64,000 nt of DNA from Kiritimatiellia bacterium. GTDB lineage: Bacteria; Verrucomicrobiota; Kiritimatiellia; CAIVKH01. The stretch's first letter is position 1; each line of letters begins with the position of its first letter. The stretch covers positions 62,001 through 126,000 of the forward strand of contig JAOSKE010000002.1 of the NCBI GenBank assembly GCA_027493775.1, read 5' to 3'. Below are positions 8,336-19,926 of this stretch, piece after piece. The translations under genes and the position numbers were made by a program. The notes beneath the pieces are model-generated. The model had not been told where the DNA came from, searched no databases, and worked only from the letters and a program-made list of their open reading frames with translations.

Positions 8336-11300
8336 ATGGCGTTGACGGTTCGGTGGGGCAATAGCTTGGAGCAGATGGCGGACGATTTGTTCGCCAAGCT
8401 CAACGCATCCAAGGTCGCCTCCCCTTCCGAGGTCTTTCAAACGCGCGATTGCATTGTCGTGCCGAATCGGATTCAGGAAGCGTGGCTGCAGCAGCGTTTT
8501 CTTTTCGACGCGCCGCGCAAAACCATCCCGCACGTCCTCGCAAACGTGGACTTCGCGTTGCTGAACTTTTTCGTTCAGGACTGGCTCTATCGAATGGATC
8601 GCCCCGCCACAGAAAACACGCGGCCCGATCCGGAAAAGCACCCGTTCTCGGTGAAAAGTATGCGCTGGCGCATGTACGACATCCTGCAACACGCCGAGCT
8701 GGAGGGCCTCCTTGCTCCCCTGAAGCGCTACATTCTTCACGACGGAAAACGCGACGCCCGCAAATGTTTCAAGCTGGCGGGGCGCATCGCAAAAATCTTT
8801 GACGAATATCAAACGTACCGTCCGGAAATTATGGCGGACTGGACCCGGGGCGGAAACACCCAAACAGACGCTGGGACGGAGTGGGAGCCTGTATTCTGGC
8901 GAATGTTGGTCAAAGACAAAGAACACGAAACGCATATTTCCGCATTCCAGCGAATGGAGGGTCGGATTGCGAATTGCGCGATCGCACATGTCTATCGCCG
9001 CGTCTTTGTATTCGCCCCGTCCATGCTTCCCCCGACCCATCTGTACTTTTTCCGATTGCTCGGCGATTTGGTTCCGCTGGACTTCTACATGTTTAATCCA
9101 TCGAACACGGACTGGTTTGATCGCGCCATAGACAAGCGCACGGCGCTGCATGATCGCCCGCCGGACGACGGCGAATTATTAAACGCAGAAAACCCCCTGC
9201 TCAGCGCATACGGGCGCGGCTGTCGCGATCTGGTGGCGGGCGCCCTGGATTTGACCGGCGGCCAGATTGAGGACTCCTTTAAAGAGAGCGATGGCCCAAC
9301 CATCCTCAACGCGCTTCAGCGCGCCATCTACAACTGTGAAGGGGCCGGAAGCAAAGACCCGCGCAAACAGGACGGCTCGATTCGACTGCATCTCTGTCAC
9401 GGCAAGATGCGCGAGGTCGAAATTCTGCGCGATCAACTGCTCGCCTGCTTTGATGAAATGAAGGGGCTGCAGCCGCGCCATATTCAGGTGCAGGTCGGAG
9501 ACTTGAACGAATACGCGCCCTACATTGAGGCCGTTTTCTCCACCGAAAATCCGAATGCTCCCAAGACCATTCCTTTTGCGCTCGCCGACCGCGTCGCCGC
9601 GGGTGAAAGCCGCATTGCAGAAGCATTTCAACAATTGCTTGAACTTGCGGACAGCCGCTTCACCGCGTCGGAAATTCTGGAACTGCTCCGATGCGATAAC
9701 ATCGCGCTCCGTTTCGGGCTGACGCCGTCGGACGTTGACGACGCGGGCGTATGGCTTAACGAGGCAGGTGTGCGCTGGGGACGCAATGTGGAACACCGCG
9801 AAAAAACTTCCGGCGCGACGTTTGGCGCAGAGACAACATGGCAATACGGCTTGGATCGCCTCTTCCTTGGCTATGCGATGGGCCAGGAGGAACTGCCGGA
9901 CGCTTGAACCAATGTGCTTCCATCCGATTGCGTGGAGGGCGACGGGGCCGTGCTGCTCGGAAAGCTCGCAAGCTTCTACAACCAGCTCGTCGAATTTGCG
10001 GAATTCAGCAGCCGCTCCCGTCCGCTCGCGGCGTGGGCGGATCGGCTGGAGCAGTTGGTGGACGATTTTTTTGTGAGCGACAATGAAACCTATCGCGATG
10101 TCGGCATCCTCAAAGGCGCAATTCGTTTGCTTCGCACAACCGGCGATGCGGCGGCGTTCGATAAATCGGTTCCCGTCGCAATCATCCGCGACTTCCTTGC
10201 GGGCCGACTCGGGGAAGCCACCGGCGGCAGCGACATCAACCGCAACACCGTCGTTTTCAGCTCCCTTCGCCCCGGCAGCAGCGCCCCGCGCCGGGTGCAA
10301 TGCCTGCTCGGTATGGGCGACGGACTGTTTCCCCGCGCCGAAAGTCGGCCGGCCTATGATTTGTTGCGCACGGCCCGAAAAATGGGCGACCGTTCCGCCA
10401 CCATCGAAGACCGGCTCGCCTTTCTTGAAGCCATCCTGAACGCCCGCGAACGGCTCCTGATTTTTTATCCCGCATTCTCGGAGGAAGACAATTCGCCGCT
10501 TCACCAATCGGTGGCCGTACACGAGTTGACGGAATACCTGACGCGTCGGTTTGGCGAGGACGCAAACGCTGCGCCGATCAACACATTTTCACACCATCTC
10601 CATCCATGGCATCCCGAGTATTTCGACAAAACGAAGCCGCTGTTTTCCTTCTCGGACACCAACCGCAACACAGCGGAAGCGCTGCTGGAGGAATCGGCTG
10701 TCACGCCTCCCGTTCATGGCGCGCGGGCGCCGGCGACGAAAGTGGAGGTGGACGATCTCGTCAGCTTCTTCAAGCATCCCGGAGAATACTACTTCAAACA
10801 CATCCTCGGCGCGGAACCGATCACGCGGGGTGATGAGCTGTCGGCCGAATCGGAACCCTTTGAGATGGACAATCTGCAAACGTGGCACGCACGGGAAGAG
10901 GTGCTGCATTCTTTCCTCGACGGCGAAGACGATAGCAAGCGAAAGGCGCTGCTCAACCGGCTCGCGGCGAACGGGCAGATCCCCCTCGGCTGGGGCGAGG
11001 AACAAAGAGCTAAATTGATTAACGAAGTCCGCAAGCTTTTGGAGCAAGGCATACCTGGCTTTGCCTCCCTCTCGGAAGCCTTGACGCTTCAACGCCAGGC
11101 AGATCAACGTGAATACCGCATCAAGATACCTCTGAATGGAAACGACGTTGAGCTATCCGGGCCGCGTCGCTCTCATCGCCCTCACCTCTGAAAAACGGGC
11201 GCTGAATTTCAGCCATTCCTCGTTTGCAGCAAAGCATCTCTTCCCTACGTGGTTCACTCATCTCCTGCTTTGCGCCGCAGGCGAACCGGTCACCTCCGTC

Positions 11301-11675
11301 AACATCCAGCGAAAGGATACGAAGCTAATAATCCGCCACTTCCAACCGATGGCATCGGCAGATGATGCCAAGAAGATTCTAGCGGAGTATCTAGATATCT
11401 ATTTTTCCGCGCCCCCGCTCCCGCCCTACACGCCCAAAGTGGCGTGGGCATATTTGGAAAATAGACACGACGAGGCGTCGTACGACATCGCCGCGCTCGA
11501 AAAAGCGGCCAAACTCTGGTCGTCTCCCTTCAATTATTCCGAGAAGGACGATCCATACTATGCGGCGGTTTTTTCCGGCAAGGGTCCGCTAGAAAACAAA
11601 GAGGAATTCATCGCGATGGCCGACCGTATTTTTGGGCCGCTGCGGACACATTCGTTCGAGGAGAAAACGAAGTGA
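8336..11675 (+). CDS. recC: Exodeoxyribonuclease V subunit RecC (reading frame broken twice)
   Basis: Three adjacent open stretches make one RecC. The N-terminal part (to 9907) has the inactive helicase fold, including VFVFAPSMLPPTHLYFFRLL. The middle part (to about 11160) includes LPSDCVEGDGAVLLGKLASF, a conserved RecC region. The C-terminal part ends with DDPYYAAVFSGKGPL. The breaks are an in-frame TGA at 9905-9907, where W fits the family, and a +1 shift at the GGG of 11159-11161. Removing one G gives ELSGRVALIALTSEKRALNF and a total of about 1112 residues, close to E. coli RecC (about 1120). RecC recognises Chi and scaffolds RecB and RecD in double-strand break repair. It overlaps recB by 4 bp. 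Sequencing error is likelier than a dead gene. Confidence 0.85.
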
Positions 11676-14600
11676 GCGAGTTCTCTGAAATCGTTTTCAC
11701 CCCGGCTCTGACCATGGCGACGCCGCAACTTGTTGAAGCGAGCGCTGGCACGGGAAAAACCTACAACATCCAAAACGTCTATCTGCGCCTGATTCTGCAT
11801 CACCAGTTGACCACGCAGCAAATCCTCGTCGTGACCTTCACCAACGCGGCCACGCAGGAGCTACGGGAACGGCTGCGCAAGGCACTTCTCGAATGCAGCT
11901 ACTGCATTGATTCTCCGCGATCCGCCGTGCCCGACGGTGAGGAGGACCGCGCACGCACGGCCATTGCTCTGGCGAATCCGAATGCGGATGTCGAAGTGGC
12001 GAGAGCGCTAAAGCGACGCCTGCAAATCGCGCTGATGGACTTCGACAGCGCCGCAATTTTCACTATCCACGGGTTTTGCAAACGAGTCCTTGAGCGCTAC
12101 GCCTTCGAGTGCGGGCACGACCCGGACGCGGAGTTGATGACCGAGCAAGGGGGAATCATCCGCGAAGCCTGCCAGGACTGGTGGCGCAAAAATGCGTACG
12201 GCGCGAAGCCGGACTCTGTGCCGTTTAAATCCATCGGGGATCTGATCCAGCTCGTGGCCACAGCCTACAACAACCCGATCGCCACACTGAAAGGTTCGGC
12301 AATTCCCGATACCCCAGAATTGAGAGAACTGGTTGAAGCCTGCCAACACGTTCAGATCGGAAGATTGGGAGCGGAGTTCACCTGGAACCCGGACGGCCAA
12401 CTTATTAAAGGCAAGAAGAAGCAGGAGCTGATTGACATCTTGCCCATTCGCGAGGCCTTTGCAAAGCACCCGCGCGAATTAACCGATGTGGGACATCGGC
12501 TTGCGGACGCCAATAAACAATCGCTGGCGGCAGACGTGGCGCTGGTCATCAGAAGCATCGCAGACAAGAGCGGAGGCAGCGATGCAAACGCCTTCGCAGA
12601 AGCAGTTAAAAGCGTCGCCGCGGATGCGGCTGAAAACATGAAGTTGACCCGCCAGGCCGATGTCGCGAGTGAAATCGCGCGAGATATCCGCCGGCGAATC
12701 CGGGACCGCTCCGCATTGACATACGACGCGATGCTGATGAACGTCCGCTCGGTGCTGCAGAGCAAAGAGACCGGCCCGCATCTGCGCAACTTGCTGCGCA
12801 AGGAGTTCAAGGCCGCGTTGATTGACGAGTTTCAGGACACCGACCAGGTGCAGTACGATATTTTCTGGTCGCTCTTTTCGCCGAATCCCGCTGCGGACAA
12901 GGAACCGTCGCCGCTCGTATTTGTCGGCGATCCCAAACAGGCCATCTACGGATTTCGCGGGGGCGACATCTTCACCTACTACCGCGCAAAAAAAGAGATT
13001 CGAGAGGCGGATCAACATTCGCTGGGGACCAACTACCGCTCGGAAGACAACTTCGTCTCCGGAATCAACGAGCTTTTCGAAGACAAGTCGCCGAATGATT
13101 TGACCTTCCTCAACGAAAACGTCCCCTACCCGACCCCGTTAATTTCCGCCGGTATCGCGCCCGACAGGGAGCTACTTATCGCGGGCGATTACGATGACAA
13201 ACCCATCAAAATCTGGAGTTTTGGCGACGCGAAGCTACTGGCATATTGGCCTGCTTATGTGGCACAAGAAGTTGTAAGAATACTGACCGACCCCGACCAA
13301 ACGATCGGCGACAAGCCCATATCACCGCGCCAGATTGCAGTGTTGGTGATGCGGCACGATCAGGCAAAGGCCGTTCAAGAAGCGCTTGTGGCCGCCAATG
13401 TCAACGCGACACGCCAAGCGAATGGAAACATCTTTGACACAGAAGACGCCCGGCGTTTCGCGCTGCTGATGCAGGCGATGAGCGAATCGCGCAGCGCCCG
13501 CAACATCCGCAGTGCGCTCGCATCCGGTCTGCTTCCCTGCGCACTCGATCAAATTGCCGAGTTCAAGGAAGAAACGGCAACGCCTTCGCCGGCGCCAGCA
13601 ACGGGCCAGCAGCCGGGTGGTTCACAAAAACAATTTGAGGATTGGGTTCATGTCTTCCGCACTGCCGGCGAGCGCTGGCAAAACGAGTCCTTCATGCGGG
13701 GCTTCCAATATCTCGCGCGCGAATTGAACGTGTTCCAGCACATTGCGAGGCAGCCCGACGGAAACCGGCGGCTCTCGGAACTCCGGCACTTGATGGAGTT
13801 GACGCATCAAGCCGCCCGAAAAATGCGCCTGGGCCCGGTCGCGCTGCTGAGATGGTTCGAGCGACAACTGAATGAAGACCTGCGCGACCACGCAGGCGAG
13901 GACGACGACGCCACACCGCGGATTGCCGATGACAGCGATGCCGTCAACATTATGACGGTATTCCGCAGCAAGGGCCTGCAATTTCCAATCGTATTTGCGC
14001 CGACGCTGTGGGCGCTGAAGTCGGAGGCAAAAAATAGCAAGGCGCCCACACTAAAATATCACAGGGACGATTCACTGATCTTAGATCTGGACACAAAATC
14101 ATCTCTGGGCCAGATGCGCGCCCTGCGTGAACACCACGAGGAAAACATTCGCAAAATCTACGTCGCGCTGACCCGCGCGGTGAACCGGGTTTATCTCTTT
14201 GAATCTGAGAAACATTCCGGCATCTGCGATTATGCCCTCGCGCATTTGCTTGGCCTGCTGCCCGAAGGTCCGGCCCACATTGAGCGCAAGTGGATCCTGA
14301 TCGCGCCGACGGAAAACAAATGGGCGGGACCGCAGAAGCCCGATCCGGATTCATTATCAACACGCGCATTCCCCAGCGGGGTGGACAAGAGGCATGGGCA
14401 TGAAAGCTTTTCTTCGCTGGCAACACACCGGGCGATGGTCCCGGAAGCGCGTGACGTGGATGCGGCGACGGAGGAGGCAAGCGCGACGGAGGAAACAATC
14501 GTCGCCCCGATTTTTGCAATTCCCGGCGGCGCAAAACTCGGAGAATGCTGGCACGAGATTTTTGAGCATATTGATTTTCAGGCGTCGTCAGATGCGATAA

Positions 14601-15293
14601 AGGAAATCACCGATCGCACGCTGGACAAGTATCGGATCTGCCCGGAGGCGAAACCGGAACAATCGCAGCCGATTCAGGACGCGCTGAAAGGCCGACGGGA
14701 GGCTGTTCACACAATGATCAGCCACACGCTCGATGTTCCGCTGGGATCCACAGCATTCCGCCTGCGAGACATCCCGCTTTCCTGTCGTCGCTCGGAAATG
14801 GAATTCGATTTCTCGCTTCACTCCTCGAGTGACCGGGGCGTGAACGGGCTTGCGGATGTCCTGGACACACATTGGACGACCGATGCGCGGAATGAAGGGC
14901 TGATTTCTTATCTGCGCGAACGCGAAAAACAAATTGCGCGTGGGTTTATGACCGGTTTCATAGACCTCGTTTTTGAGCACAAGGGCAAATTTTACATTGT
15001 GGATTGGAAGTCCAACCAGTTAAGCCGGCGCGTAGAGAACTTTGGCCAAAAGGGGCTTGCGGCAGAGATGCTGGCGCATTCGTATTATCTGCAATACATG
15101 ATTTATACCGTCGCGCTGCACGGGTTCTTGTCCAGCCGGTTGAAGGACTACGACTACGACCGGCATTTCGGCGGCGTGTTCTATCTCTTCCTGCGCGGAA
15201 TTGATGGAGAAACCGACCGAGGTGTCTTCACGGATCGCCCGTCAAAGGAACTGACCGAGGCGCTCTCCAACTTTTTTCGGAGGTCGGGCATGA
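11672..15293 (+). CDS. recB: Exodeoxyribonuclease V subunit RecB (helicase-nuclease)
   Basis: This subunit carries UvrD-type helicase motifs: EASAGTGKTYN (Walker A, about residues 22-32), DEFQDTDQ (about 385) and GDPKQAIYGFRGGD. It ends with a RecB nuclease domain showing GFIDLVF (about 1093) and YIVDWKSNQ (about 1108), the Asp and Lys catalytic signature, then a Q-Y motif. As given, the frame runs on into recD to 16477. However, GGAGG at 15279-15283 precedes ATG 15290 by 6 nt. Dropping one T from the T6 run at 15272-15277 would end RecB at TGA 15291-15293, overlapping that ATG. That yields about 1206 residues, near E. coli RecB (1180), so separate genes are favoured over a fusion. Confidence 0.87.
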
Positions 15294-17090
15294 GCGCCAA
15301 GAAGCGAGATGCCATAACCGTCGCCGGACTATACGAGGCGGGTGTTCTGCGCGATCTGGATGTGCAGATGATCGAATCGCTGTCCCGCTCATTTGGGCAA
15401 CACGGAGAGTCGCAGGAAATCGTCAAGGTCATCCTCGCCCTTGCCCTCCGCGTAATGGACAACGGCCATGTCTGTCTTGATCTTGGGACGAAGGACTGGG
15501 AACAGATACGACAGAACGTGCCGGACAACGAGCAGAGCAAGGGCGACGCAATGCTGAAGAATCTTCCGCCGCCGGATGAGGCTCGCACATTGCTGGCGAA
15601 CGACCGTGCGCTCGTCGGCGATGAGAACGCGAAACGGCCGTTCGTGCTTGAGGGAACCCGGCTCTATCTGCGCCGCTTTTCGAACTACGAAAAAGAAGTG
15701 GCGGCGACACTTCTCTCGCTCGCATCGGATGAGGAGAAAAGCATTTCGCCGGAAATCGAACAGGCCATCGAATCCTACAAACTAAAAGGGGGCAATCCAC
15801 TTGCCGCCGGACAGAAGGAGGCCATTCGCACGGGATTGAAGCGCCGCCTGACGATCATCACCGGCGGTCCAGGCACGGGGAAGACAACCGTTGCGGCCGC
15901 GCTGTTGAAAATGCTGGCGAAGCAACAATCTGACGGGCTACGTCTGCGCATTCGGCTGGCCGCGCCGACGGGCAAGGCAGCCATGCGCTTGTACGAAAGC
16001 GTAACCAGCGAAATGGCAGGCGCTCCCGATATCGAACTGGAACCCGCCAAAACCATCGAGCGCTTGCTCGGCAGCCAATCAGGCTCTCCTTATTTCCGAC
16101 ACAACAAAGATAATCCGCTTTCGGCCGATGTCGTGATTGTGGATGAGGCGAGCATGATTGATCTGCCGAAGATGGCAAAGTTGCTCGACGCACTCGGCAA
16201 AGAATCACGCTTGGTTTTATTGGGCGACAAGAACCAACTCGCCTCCGTGGATCCGGGCAGCGTGATGGCGGAAATTTGCGAAGCGCGCGCGCTGGATACA
16301 TGTCTCGCCCGGCTGACCGAAAACAAACGATTCGGCAAAGACTCCGCCATCGCTCCGCTGAGCGACGCCGTGAACAATCAGCAGGCCGACAACGCGTGGG
16401 ACATTCTGCGTTCGGACGCGGGAGCTGAAGGCAAAAAAGCGCAACTGTTCGACGCGAAAAAAATTCGCCAGCGGTGAACCACCTCGGGAATTTATCTCTG
16501 CGGTGAAAGCGCGTTTTGCCGAATTCATTCAGGCCGGAGAACCCGCGGCGGCCTTTGCCGCGCTGGCAAAATTTCGCGTGTTATGCGCGTTGCGCCACGG
16601 GCCGTTCGGCATACACCGGATCAACGCGCTGATCGAAGACGCCCTGTTCCCGAACCGGCGCGGCGAGTTTTACGACCATCGTCTGATCCTTGTGACAAAG
16701 AACGACTATGAAATTAATTTGTTCAACGGCGACATCGGCGTGGTGTTGCCCGATCCGAAACGCAATGGGGACAGCGCGGTGTTTTTTGAAAGTCGCAGCA
16801 GATCGCTCCCCTGCCATCTCCTCCCCCCGCACGAAACCGCGTTTGCAATGACCGTACACAAGGCACAAGGCTCCGGCTTCAATCACGTGCTCGTGCTCCT
16901 GCCCGACCGCGAAAGTCCGGTGCTGACGCGCGAGCTGATCTACACCGCCATCACGCGCACCGAAACCGGCGTGGAGCTTTGGTGCGAAGAACACACCTTC
17001 AAAAAAGGCGTTCTCACCGAGACGCGCCGCTCCATGGGATTAAAGGAGCGGTTGGACTCAGCGCAACCGCGCGGCTATTCCAAACTGTAG
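15290..17090 (+). CDS. recD: Exodeoxyribonuclease V subunit RecD (frame broken once)
   Basis: From ATG 15290 the protein reads through a RecD N-terminal domain ending in GHVCLDLG. The SF1 helicase core follows, with Walker A TGGPGTGKTT near residue 192, VVIVDEASMIDLPKM and LLGDKNQLASVDPGSV. The frame stops at 16477, but the C-terminal helicase domain continues one frame over with AMTVHKAQGSGFNHV and LIYTAITRTETGVEL, ending at 17090. Reducing the A7 run at 16457-16463 to A6 joins the two as DAKKFASGEPPREF and gives about 599 residues (E. coli RecD 608). RecD is the fast 5'-3' motor of RecBCD. The 3' end overlaps the convergent flavoenzyme gene by 16 bp. Confidence 0.87.
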
Positions 17091-18673
17091 CGGCCCGGGG
17101 CGATGACGTTGTTGGGGTCAAGCGCGCGCTTGATGGCGCGGGCGGTTTCCCAGAAGGGGTCGCCTTCCTTCACGACCCGGCCCATTTGCTGAATCCCCAC
17201 TCGATACGGGCGGTAGCCCATCGCTTCATACGCATCCAGCAACTGCTCCACGTAGTCGTGCGCGGCGCGGACACGGTCCGACTGATTGCGCGGGAAGGAT
17301 ATGGACAGCACCAGCTCCAAACAACGCTCGTCAATGATGTTGAGCGTCATCGCGGGATGCAACCCGGCGGCTGACGCGCGACGCTCCGCTTCTGCAACAA
17401 TTTTTGCGGCGACGTCGCCATCCAGCGGGAACAGCGGAAGCATATAAAGATAGCCGGCCGCGCTGTGATCGGGGTTCCCCGGCGCGCCCGCCGGCGATTC
17501 CACTCCGGCGCCCCAATACAACGCGCGAATGGCCTCATCCGTTGGAATCCCCTGCGATAGGCCATAGACCGGCTTCACGGCGCGCAGCACGAGCGCCTTC
17601 CGGCGCATCGAGGGAAGTAAACTCAGGCGTTTCAAGATCCGCTCCGCGGCGGCGAAACGCGCATCGTCCATCACATCCACTTTCGCAATCCCCTTGAGCG
17701 CCGCGCGGATTGCACGGACGGAGTGACGAAGCTGTTCGCGATCACCGGCCACGCTGCAAATCGCGCTCCACGGGCCGAATCCTTCGGCGGCGAGCAACGC
17801 CTCCGCTTCTTTGCGTGTGCGCCCCTCGCCCAGCGCTTCGTAGATGAGAGGCGCGAGGGTGTCGAAAGTGCGATTGTAGTTTCCAATATGCGTGACCATT
17901 CGGATCGTCTCATTGCGACGCAACTCGCCTAGCGCATCGACCAAGGCAGCGAGTCGATCAGCGGTCTCAATCTTTGCGATGACGGAACACGACGCAGGCT
18001 GGCGCGGTAACAATTCGATTCCCCCCGCCGTCACGATCCCGAAGTTCGACTGATAGAACAAACCATCCAGCCCTGGGCCAATACCGTATTTATAAATATG
18101 TGTGAGCGCGGATTTCGATTCATCGCCGAATCCGGTTCGCACCACGGTTCCGTTCCCCAGCACCACTTCAAGACCCGACAGCGAACCGGCGCGGCTGGCG
18201 AAATAGCCGATGCCGCGTTCAAGGGCGTTGCCCAGCATGCTGGTTCCGCTGCCGGAACCGATCACGTTCAGCACCAGCGGCAGATTATTCTGCTGAATAT
18301 ATTCGTAAAGCTGCTGCTGGGTGACGCCCGGCTCGACGATCGCATAGCGGTGGCGCGCGTTGACTTCGCGGATGCGGTTCATCCGCGAGAGTTCAACAAG
18401 GCACGCGCCATCACGGACGGGAAGCCGCGAGCCAAGCCCCCAGTTGCAGCCACGGCTGAAGGGATAGAGGTGAAAGCGATATTTGTTGGCGACCGCAACG
18501 ATTTGTTGAACCTCCTGCGTGGACGCGGGGCGCACAAGTGCGGCAATTTTCCGGGAGAGACCGGTGACGTTTTGCTCGAACTCCGAGCGTTGGTCCGGCG
18601 CGGCCAAACAATGTTCCGGGCCAACTATTGCAACAAGCTCTGCCAAAGCTTCCGAAGGCAAAAGAGATTCCAT
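17075..18673 (-). CDS. FAD-linked oxidoreductase of the vanillyl-alcohol oxidase / p-cresol methylhydroxylase family
   Basis: The 532-residue protein has a PCMH-type FAD domain in its first 230 residues, with SRGCNWGLGSRLP and a VIGSGSGTSMLGNALERGIGY segment typical of VAO/PchF enzymes. The C-terminal half is a substrate-cap domain ending ALDPNNVIAPGRY, the usual end of this fold. Family members oxidise para-substituted phenols or related alcohols using FAD and pass electrons to cytochrome c or oxygen. No cytochrome partner gene is adjacent, so the electron acceptor and substrate are unknown. Glycolate/lactate-oxidase relatives are a less likely alternative. Confidence 0.75.
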   Translation of the reverse strand: MESLLPSEALAELVAIVGPEHCLAAPDQRSEFEQNVTGLSRKIAALVRPASTQEVQQIVAVANKYRFHLYPFSRGCNWGLGSRLPVRDGACLVELSRMNRIREVNARHRYAIVEPGVTQQQLYEYIQQNNLPLVLNVIGSGSGTSMLGNALERGIGYFASRAGSLSGLEVVLGNGTVVRTGFGDESKSALTHIYKYGIGPGLDGLFYQSNFGIVTAGGIELLPRQPASCSVIAKIETADRLAALVDALGELRRNETIRMVTHIGNYNRTFDTLAPLIYEALGEGRTRKEAEALLAAEGFGPWSAICSVAGDREQLRHSVRAIRAALKGIAKVDVMDDARFAAAERILKRLSLLPSMRRKALVLRAVKPVYGLSQGIPTDEAIRALYWGAGVESPAGAPGNPDHSAAGYLYMLPLFPLDGDVAAKIVAEAERRASAAGLHPAMTLNIIDERCLELVLSISFPRNQSDRVRAAHDYVEQLLDAYEAMGYRPYRVGIQQMGRVVKEGDPFWETARAIKRALDPNNVIAPGRYSLE

Positions 18674-18771
18674 ACGGAAGGATTCCGCATCGCGCGGGCG
18701 GGTGTCGAGGAAAGACTTGAACCAATCGCAATCGGGGCCGCAATCGGCGCAGCGATCAAGCGGTTCCGATT

Positions 18772-19917
18772 TCAGGCAAGCGGAAGAATGACCCGCATTT
18801 CGGTGCCCTTGCCCACCACGCTATCCACCTCGATGGTTCCGCCGTGATCCTCAATCACGCGTTTGGTGATGAAAAGTCCGAGGCCGGTGCCTTTACGCGG
18901 GGCCTTGGTGGAGTAATAGGCGTCGAACATTTTTCCCGCGTCTTCCGCCGAAATCCCGCAGCCGTTGTCCTTCACCCAAACACAGTATTTGTCGCCGCGC
19001 ACGCCGCCGGTGACAAAGACCTGTCCGGCGGCCGGTGGCAGCGCGTCAACAGCGTTACCGACAATATTTCGGAGCGCACGGCCAAGCTGCACGCGGTCGC
19101 CATTGATCTCCGAATCCAAGTCATCCAACGACAACTGGATGGCCGCGTGTCTGGCGGCGAATAGCGGACGCTGTGAATCCACAATCTCGCGCAGCAAATC
19201 AGCGGGCGAAATTTTAGCAAAACTCCGCTTGGTATCACGTCCAAGGTCCTGCCATGTTTCGACAATCTCCCGGCAACGCTGTACGTTTTGTTCAATCAAC
19301 TCGACATACTCGCTGCCGCCTTCGCCCGTGCCGTTTTGCGTGGCCCGCGCTTGCGCCAGGTCTTCGCCGAGAATTTGGACATAGCCCAAAATCACCGTAA
19401 GCGGATTGCGCAGATCATGCACCAGCTCGGCGGAGGCGTGCCCCAACGAAGCGAGCCGATCCTTCTTTTCCAACTCGACCGTGAGGCGGGCGTTGAGTTC
19501 CTGCAGCTCGCGCTCCGCGCCGGCTCGCTTCCGATTGAAGGCGGTGCGCTGAACGTTATGGCGAATCACATCCATCATCTCGCGGGTGTCAAACGGCTTT
19601 TTGAGGTAGTCGCTTGCTCCGAGCCGCATCGCCTCCTGCGCGGTTTCCAGCGCGCCGAAGCCTGTAAGAATGATTACCGCGATGTCCTTGTCCAACGCCC
19701 GGATTTCGCGCAGCCCTTCAATTCCGCTCTTCCCCGGCATCCGGATATCCATCACGACCACGTCCGGATCCCGCTCGCGCAAAAGCTCCATGCCCGCCAT
19801 CACCGAATTCGCGCAAAACACTTCGTATTCATTCTTCAACAGAATGCGAAGGCTCTCGCGCGGGCCGAGTTCGTCGTCTATGACCAATACTTTTTGTCGA
19901 ATTGCACTTGCAATCAT
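18772..19917 (-). CDS. Receiver domain fused to a soluble histidine kinase
   Basis: The 381-residue cytoplasmic protein has a receiver domain at about 8-122 with acidic pair D14-D15, phospho-acceptor D57, T85 and K107. A short coiled coil (about 130-152) follows, then a HisKA dimerisation helix with H167 in HDLRNPL and an HATPase domain with DNGCGIS and GTGLGLFI boxes. Such receiver-first kinases relay a signal from another kinase to a further regulator. It starts 10 bp after the porin gene and faces away from the kinase operon at 22.8-28.7 kb, with which it may form a network; that is inferred. Confidence 0.88.
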   Translation of the reverse strand: MIASAIRQKVLVIDDELGPRESLRILLKNEYEVFCANSVMAGMELLRERDPDVVVMDIRMPGKSGIEGLREIRALDKDIAVIILTGFGALETAQEAMRLGASDYLKKPFDTREMMDVIRHNVQRTAFNRKRAGAERELQELNARLTVELEKKDRLASLGHASAELVHDLRNPLTVILGYVQILGEDLAQARATQNGTGEGGSEYVELIEQNVQRCREIVETWQDLGRDTKRSFAKISPADLLREIVDSQRPLFAARHAAIQLSLDDLDSEINGDRVQLGRALRNIVGNAVDALPPAAGQVFVTGGVRGDKYCVWVKDNGCGISAEDAGKMFDAYYSTKAPRKGTGLGLFITKRVIEDHGGTIEVDSVVGKGTEMRVILPLA

Positions 19918-19926
19918 GGCGGCACC

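Noticed and set aside
9905..9907. UGA recoded as tryptophan in recC
   Set aside because: TGA is used as an ordinary stop by many intact genes here, for example kinase, regulator and reductase genes, so a changed code is not supported.
16457..16463. Programmed frameshift at the A7 run in recD
   Set aside because: The needed shift is +1 (or -2), not the -1 expected of a slippery heptamer, no stem-loop or stop-codon signal supports it, and many other homopolymers in the window show the same one-base fault.
11672..16477. Reporting a genuine RecB-RecD fusion protein as a feature
   Set aside because: A ribosome site and ATG lie at the expected recD start, and one T fewer separates the genes at normal lengths; kept only as a finding.
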